NCBI GenBank assembly: GCA_025331125.1
Contig: JAOALB010000015.1
Span: 1 to 64,000 of the forward strand
From: Mycogone perniciosa
Lineage: Eukaryota > Ascomycota > Sordariomycetes > Hypocreales > Hypocreaceae
Length of the DNA: 64,000 nucleotides
Direction: 5' to 3'
Shown: piece after piece, positions 57,969 to 64,000 of the stretch
How the letters are laid out: the number at the start of each line of letters is the position of its first letter
How positions within the stretch are numbered: position 1 is the stretch's first letter
The notes under the pieces: model-generated
Told to the model about the DNA's origin: nothing
Seen by the model: only the letters and a program-made list of their open reading frames with translations
Databases searched by the model: none
Position numbers and translations under genes: made by a program

Positions 57969-60205
57969 TCAGTAGTACTCTGGAAGGCCGTTCTTCGCAA
58001 AGTCTGGCACGTCCGAACTGCAGTCAAAGTCTCGTTCATACGCCTTCGAGGGCAGCACACCGGCCTTCATACCAGCTTCATAGCTCCACTGCGCTGCGCT
58101 CTCCGTCTTCCACGTCCAGTACCACCACCCCCAGCCCTTTTCAAAGCTGTGCATCTGCGCCTCCGCGAACATCTTGAGGAAGCTCTTATACTGGGCACTC
58201 CATCGACTCGGGTCCGCGTTGGCGTTGGCGCAAGAACATTGACTGTTCTTGGTTGGGCATTTCGGCGTACCTTTGTTAATCGTGCCCTCCCATCTATTCC
58301 CCCAACCCACATTCGTGAGATGCTGGGCACAGTCGGTATCAGCTTGTGACCATTCGGCAAACAGCGTAGGTCCATAGCCTGTGCTCTTGTCCAGGCTTTG
58401 TACGGCCTGATCCGTCCATCCAGTACAGGCATACTGGACCTTCTCCTGATGCGTGAAATCGATTTGGTTCTCGTTAAAAATGACGTACTGGTGCACGTCT
58501 AGCACAAGGCCATCGTAGCCCTGCATGACACCCTGCCAGTTATGCAGGCCCATGAACCCGTCTCCAAAAATGACGAGTGCGTCGATGCCGTTCTTGCGTA
58601 CTAGCTTATATGCGTTTACAGTCCAAGTGACCACATCGCTGACTTTGAGATACGTCATCTTAGGTTCGTTGACCAGACCATAGTGCGTGATGATGTTCTT
58701 GTAGCGAGGCTGCGCAAAGAACTTGGACAATCTATCATGAATGTCTAGGGCTCGCTGGGCGTTCAATTGGCCATCCGTTCCATTCAACCATCCAATCGTA
58801 CCAAATCTTCCACTGTGATTCCACCCATTCTGGCTTCCGGGTAGGCCGTGGACATCGAGATTTATGCGGAGGCCATACTTTCTCGCCCACTCAATGCCTC
58901 GTAGGAGATACCGCCATGAAGTCCGGAAGATATAAGGATCACCGGGGTACACCTGAACAGCCCAGTATGAGAATGGTATTCTCACATGGTCTAGTCCCGC
59001 GGCTTGTATGTCCTTGAATGTTTGCTCGGTTACGAACGACGCGTAGTGGTTCTCTAACGTCTTATTTGCAGACGATCCAAGGTGCTGACAAAGCGTCCAC
59101 TCATCGATAACCCCTATTGAAGGAGCATAATTGAAGAGAGACGGCGTGATGAACGGTTCCAGAGAGAGCCATCCTCCCAAATTCACACCTCGAGCCGGCT
59201 TGTTGGAGTAAGATCCCCATGGTTTGTTTAATGGCGGCACGTTGGAATTTGCTTTAGCCGAGTCGTCCCAGTTCGAATTGAGACCCATGACAGGTAGATC
59301 TCCCACCATTTGATCTGTAAATGTCGTGTTAAAGTCACTTGTCGTAGCCCATGTGAAAGGATCGAGATATGTGCCTTTCCACTGAGTCGGAACATCTCCA
59401 GGGCTGATCCCGCTAGGGCTTGAGGATCCTGATGAGCCGCCCGAATCATCGTTCTTATTCTTTTGGCTGACTACTACAGCCACAACAATGATAATTAACA
59501 GGATCACGGCGCTGATGCCCAATATAATCCCTAGACACTTTGTTAGCCAAAACTCCATGATCCGGCTCACCGATCCTGCTCACATAGTTTCTTTCTGGAC
59601 TTCTTCTTTGGCGGTTGTTTTTTGTAGTAAAAGTCCTCCTTTTCCAGACTGTCTCCGCTGTTGTCTCGCGAGTGGCCTCCCCCTCTTAATCCAAGTCCCA
59701 AGAATCCGAATCCTTTAGCCCTCCCTTCTTCCATTACTGCTCCACTAACAACTCGTGGCTTTTTCGGTTTTGTGTGTTTTCGCGGTTTCTTGAGCGGCGT
59801 CCCTTCATCCTCTTGGTCTCGATCTCGTTCTCGATGCCTATCTCTGTCCCGTTGCCGTTGCCGTTCCCGATCTCTTTCTGTAATTCTTTCTCGGTCCCGA
59901 TCCCGATCCCGCTCCCGATCTCTTTCTCTGTCTCTTTCTCGGTCCCGCTCTCTCTCTGTATATCTTTCTCGTCTCCTCTGCTCGCGCTCGTTGTGTCTTT
60001 GCTTGCGCGCATTATCCTTATTCAACTGATCCAAAGCCCCCGTTGAGAGCGACTGTGATCTCCTTTCCCTCTCCCCTCTTGCATCTTCGGATCCCGTTTC
60101 CGGCCGTCTGGCTTGCGATCGCCTTTTTCGGTCCCGATTCGTTCTTGATGATTCTCCGCGTCGGCTCCGATGGCGACGGGGCCGTGGCGATTCTGCGTCG
60201 GTCAT
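57969..60205 (-). CDS. exgD: Membrane-anchored exo-beta-1,3-glucanase, GH5 (ExgD type)
   Basis: Exons 60205-59584 and 59530-57969 give 727 residues. Residues 1-205 are cytosolic, with a long Arg/Asp/Glu repeat (RERDRERD-like, about 75-145). A single membrane anchor follows at about 208-230 (LWIILGISAVILLIII), giving type II topology. The outer part is a GH5 barrel: RGVNLGGWLSLEPFITPSLF, VRIPFSYWA, GLRINLDVHGLPGSQNG, YGLVNEP with the acid/base Glu (about 496) and LFAEWS with the nucleophile Glu (about 600). It trims beta-1,3-glucan at the cell surface during wall remodelling. The 53-nt intron has a GTGAGC donor, a GGCTAAC branch site and a TCTAG acceptor. The first exon is easily split off as a separate gene if this intron is missed. 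Confidence 0.93.
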
Positions 60206-61260
60206 GATGTCGCGCTTGAGCAATGGCTCGCTGGAATGCAAAGGGTTCCTGGAACATTCATTGAATCGTAAATGTCATAATATTTAACATGTCCTAAAAT
60301 GTGTCTCGAGTAATACGACTATGGGGCACAATGTCATTGTCTGCCGCGTCAACCGATTACCACGTCACCATATCCGGCTTGGCCAGGTCCTTGGTTCTTG
60401 GGCGGTTCGTTGACCGGGCAACTATCGCTGATCAGCGGATGTGGGCGGTTAGACAGCAGACTTGAACCGCCATCCAAAATAAGCCAAGGGGGTTGGCATT
60501 CACTATTACATCATTACAGAAAAGCAGATGTATTGGTACTTCGTACATCGAGATCATATATACGAAGTAATAATACCGTTCATTCTTTTGGCAATGACGT
60601 CGTATTTATACTATATTGCCAATTTAAGCGGGGTTTGGTGGTACGGGTAAGGTATGAAACAATGCAGCAATATGCATCTTGGGCTCTTGGCCATGGTTTC
60701 ACAGAGATTTCGGCTAATAGCCGCAGAGATCATGTCTTCAGTTTCTGGGCACAGGCCACCATGGCAATATGACCGTCCTCTACTTCGTATGAGCAAGACA
60801 ATTCATTGGTTGCCATTCGTTTTTGGGGAACAAAAGGCGACGCAGCAAAATCACCATAACAGTTTGTAGTCTGCGTTGTGTCACTCTGAGCACGGAGTCC
60901 TTTATAACATATTACAATGCCACAGAAGATAATCGACATGTGATGTACTTCGTATCTGCCCCCAAGCCCCTTGGTTTTGTTGGGTCTACGAAGTATATTA
61001 GAGACACTTCTGCAAGGCCAGCTGCATTTCCCCACAGATCCGGCTCCGTGGTCAATTGCGGCGCCCAAGTCGGCGCACCCAATCAAGACACTCTCAAAGC
61101 CGGAGCCGTTTGCCAACCCCGCGAAAGGCCGCAACAAGCCGAGCTGCTCACTCACCCGTCTAAACCGACGACGACCGGCGTCTTCGAATTGGCGGGAAGC
61201 AATGCCTCCCTTTCTGTCTCCTCCAATTCTCCATCGTCAATGTGCATGTGCAGTTCCAGA
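60206..61260. other. Divergent promoter region, exgD and E1-beta
   Basis: Non-coding DNA between divergent genes. It holds five TACTTCGTA-type motifs (60537, 60561, 60781, 60946, 60987), the densest group of this variant. Open frames here (for example 60823 onward) are an extension of the E1-beta frame with no earlier convincing start. Confidence 0.5.
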
Positions 61261-62516
61261 ATGAAGCATCAGGCAGTCCATCACTTGAGGGGGGCGCTGG
61301 CGCGTCCCCGAGCCGCCCAGCTCTCCGTCCATCTCGCACGATGCTATTCCACCCATCCCCCGAACGCGAAATTGAATCTCCCCATCGACTACTCTACAAC
61401 TCCTCTGTTGGCCCATACCTCAGAAGCTGCTCGAAGGAGTAGCGAATTACCGCTGGAAATCCGCAATGGCCCTACCAAGAGAATGAACCTTTTCCAAGCC
61501 ATCAACGATGCTCTGAACATTGCACTGGCTGAGGATGAGACCGTCGCCGTCTTTGGCGAGGACGTTGCTTTTGGAGGCGTATTCCGGTGTACCATGAAAC
61601 TGGCAGAGGCGCACGGTGGCGATAGAGTATTCAATACGCCTCTTACGGAGCAAGGCATTCTGGGGTTCGCCATCGGAATGGCGGCGGAAGGCATGCGGCC
61701 CGTTGCCGAGATCCAGTTTGCTGACTACGTATTTCCCGCATTTGACCAAATAGTCAACGAGGCAGCAAAGAAACGTTACTATGAGGGAGCAAATGGCCGG
61801 AGTGCTGGAGGTATGACGGTCCGGATGCCATGCGGTACCGTCGGTCATGGTGCATTGTATCATTCGCAGTCGCCCGAAGCCTTGTTCACACACATTCCGG
61901 GGTTTCGGGTAATCATGCCTCGGTCACCACTACAAGCCAAGGGGCTTTTATTGGCAGCAATCCGAAGCAACGACCCTTGCATCTTCATGGAGCCCAAGAT
62001 CTTGTACCGAGCGGCTGTGGAGGAGGTTCCAGTGGCGCCTTATGAGCTCCCCTTATCCAAGGCTGAGATCATGAAGGAAGGAAAGGACATCACTATTATT
62101 TCATACGGCCAACCGCTCTATAACTGCATGTCGGCTATCAAACAAGCAGAGGAAAACCTAGGCGTCTCTGTCGAGCTCATTGATCTGCGGACGGTGTACC
62201 CCTGGGACAAGAAGACTGTGTTCGAGAGCGTGCGGAAAACGGGACGAGTGCTTGTTGTCCATGAATCAATGATCAATGCCGGTGTTGGTGCAGAGGTTGC
62301 AGCGGCCATACAAGAAGATTCAGACACATTCATCCGCCTTGAAGCCCCTGTCGCCCGAGTGGCTGGATGGAGCATTCACAACCCGCTGATATTTGAAAAG
62401 TTCCACGTCCCCGATGTCGCAAGTAAGTGTTTCCGTATGAATACCGATGTTACCTTTCTCTAACATTGGACTTAACAGGAATTTATGAAAATATCAGGAA
62501 GACTCTGAATTATTGA
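61261..62516 (+). CDS. Branched-chain 2-oxo acid dehydrogenase E1 beta subunit, mitochondrial
   Basis: Exons 61261-62422 and 62479-62516 give 399 residues. The first 35 residues (KHQAVHHLRGALARPRAA...) are a basic mitochondrial presequence. The transketolase-like core reads FGEDVAFGGVFRCT, FNTPLTEQGILGFAIGMA, ADYVFPAFDQIVNEAAK, GGMTVRMPCG..GHGALYHSQSPEA and the C-terminal ELIDLRTVYPWD..TV. These motifs separate BCKDH E1-beta from the pyruvate dehydrogenase E1-beta paralogue. With E1-alpha and E2/E3 it decarboxylates keto acids of Leu, Ile and Val in the matrix. The frame is open further upstream; ATG 61261 is chosen because it starts the presequence, and 61240 is an alternative. Confidence 0.93.
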
Positions 62517-62980
62517 GCCCTGATCATGCATGTTGAAGGGAGAGAGTGGCAACTGCTGCGCTGGACAGGATCTCATAAACTACTAGAATAAGTGTTTTTT
62601 TCAAAGCGTATAATGATACATTCAAGAATCAACAATGACAGAATACACTTGACGTTCACGTTGTGCAGGATTGCAAACCATTATACTCCGGAGTAGTAAA
62701 TTGAAGCGTTGTCAGGATAAGGAAATATAATAAGACAATACATGCTTCAAGGGCAAGATTGTGCTGGAAGCGCAAGTACTGAACTAGCAGCCCCCAGTTC
62801 TGATGGAGCGGCCCCTCCAAAAACTGCCCCGCCCCTCTGGTTCACCTCCCAACCTACCCCATCAGGTACTCATGCGGTGTACCTACGTCAAGCCTCCAAA
62901 CAAAGCATGCCGCATATTATCTGATATATTTTTCTTGCCATCTCCCCTGCGCTCGACATACATACAAGCCTGCCCGCAGC
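62517..62980. other. Intergenic region between E1-beta and cap1
   Basis: A 464-bp stretch with the E1-beta 3' UTR and the cap1 promoter. No gene seen. Confidence 0.5.
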
Positions 62981-64000
62981 ATGTCGCAAATCGACACAGT
63001 TTCCGCCTTCGTGGAGGGAGCTCCCCCAGGAGAGGTGATTCCGCGCCGAGGCGATCCAGCTCCCGCGTCATCCAGCACAAGCTAATGCCTGATGTTGTAG
63101 CTCGCAGATGTTGTTGCCGGTACGAATACCACAGCTTCCGACACGATGAATCAAGTATCCCAATTGACGCGCGACTTTCAGACATCAAGGCCCTGACAAT
63201 TTCCGACCCGAGCATTGTTTCGGAGCTCAAGCCGGCGTTTGAGAAGTACAACGAGGAGCAGTTCGCCACGTTGAAACTGCCAGGAAGCAGCGAGCCAGTG
63301 GGACGCCTTGAACATTTGGATGTCTAATTCATTCTCTGACACGTCTGTGGAAAGGTCTTGATCAGCCCATACAACTCGCTGGGCGATGGACGGTACTACG
63401 ATGTCGAGAGCTCGTCGAGCTTCGAGGTTGACCATGCGACACAGGTGCGGAGGGTATGGCGATACACAATGGGCATACTTGCTGACGGGGGCGATAGAAA
63501 GCCAGCGCTGTACAGAGCTACGTGTTAGAAGGGGCGCAAGCAGATTTGGTGTGAGTATCGACGAGCTCCCGGTTGGGTATATCCCCGAGCCAGCTGACCG
63601 AGTCAAAGCAAATCGACGTTGAAGAGCCTGGGAGCTTACGTGAAGGAGCACTATTCTAATGCAGCCTTTGGCGCGTACCCAATAGAATCAGCCTCGAAGA
63701 TAGCCGTCGTCATCGTGGCTAACAAGTACAGTCCTAACAACTTCTGGTGAGACTATCTTACGAACACCTCACTGTCCGACATCTTGGGCGATGAAACGCT
63801 GTTGCTAATTGTCGATAGGAACGGCCGCTGGAGGTCGCTCTACATCTATGACCCCGTGTCTGGACACCTCGATGGCTCCATCAAGGTCGATGTACACTAC
63901 TACGAAGACGGCAATGTGCGATTACTTACCAACAAGCCCGTGTCTGGCTCCGTTTCCTCGGGCACCGGCGCTGGAATCGCCAAGGAGATCTCAGCCACAG
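62981..64000 (+). CDS. cap1: F-actin capping protein alpha subunit, 3'-truncated by window end
   Basis: Seven exons or parts are visible: 62981-63034, 63101-63119, 63182-63297, 63355-63444, 63498-63550, 63609-63746 and 63819 to the edge. Joined, they read MSQIDTVSAFVEGAPPGELA, then DIKALTISDPSIVSELKPAF, VLISPYNSLGDGRYYD, and WNGRWRSLYIYDP, which is the capping-alpha pattern; about 70 C-terminal residues should lie beyond 64000. The 19-nt second exon and phase-consistent splice sites explain why no long frame exists. The protein pairs with the beta subunit to cap actin barbed ends in patches and tips. Exon structure was built by eye. Confidence 0.93.

Noticed and set aside
59661..60046. Plus-strand Ser/Arg-rich frames opposite the exgD first exon
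   Set aside because: They are antisense shadows of the low-complexity Arg/Asp/Glu repeat and have no independent support.

Overview
The window is nuclear DNA of a filamentous ascomycete, most likely a Sordariomycete and probably Hypocreales. Genes carry short 50-100 nt introns with GT...AG ends. They encode fungus-specific proteins such as an SREBP with DUF2014, AcuK/Ert1, an Ndt80-like RON1, an ExgD-type glucanase and a HET-domain relic. I recognised twenty protein genes, three decayed genes and no tRNA or rRNA gene. All exon joins were made by eye from splice consensus and reading frame.

Layout. 1-9 kb: a C-homopolymer edge, an SREBP transcription factor (+), then convergent to it a nitrite reductase (-) whose promoter has two NirA-type sites among GATA sites. 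9-11.3 kb: gene-poor DNA ending in a RIP-like pseudogene of an orphan family. 11.7-15.3 kb: ESCRT-II Vps25 (+) and a Brc1/Rtt107-type BRCT protein (-). 16.1-34.7 kb: a complete intracellular N-acetylglucosamine catabolic cluster. It holds GlcNAc kinase (-), GlcN-6-P deaminase (+), the Ndt80-like regulator RON1 (-), GlcNAc-6-P deacetylase (-) and a GH3-GNAT fusion (+). Its genes are separated by long intergenic stretches.

35-42 kb looks accessory: a DUF7730-like pseudogene, a lone kinase-fold protein, the intact member of the orphan family (its mutated relative lies near 11 kb), a 19-bp tandem repeat and a HET-domain pseudogene. 42-64 kb returns to ordinary genes: an SDR oxidoreductase, a DUF3632 protein, a RING protein, Fmp52, riboflavin kinase, AcuK/Ert1, a DHA1-type MFS transporter with a 3' frameshift, an ExgD-type membrane exo-beta-1,3-glucanase, branched-chain keto acid dehydrogenase E1-beta, and the 5' part of F-actin capping protein alpha, cut by the window edge.

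How the genes work together. In the cluster, the kinase makes GlcNAc-6-P, the deacetylase makes GlcN-6-P, and the deaminase makes fructose-6-P and ammonia. RON1 is the expected activator, and the GH3-GNAT protein is the family member usually found with it. No NGT1-type transporter is present in the window. The most unusual non-genic signal is a dispersed 9-mer, TACTYCGTA. I counted 38 copies by hand where about one is expected by chance, and all but one lie outside exons.
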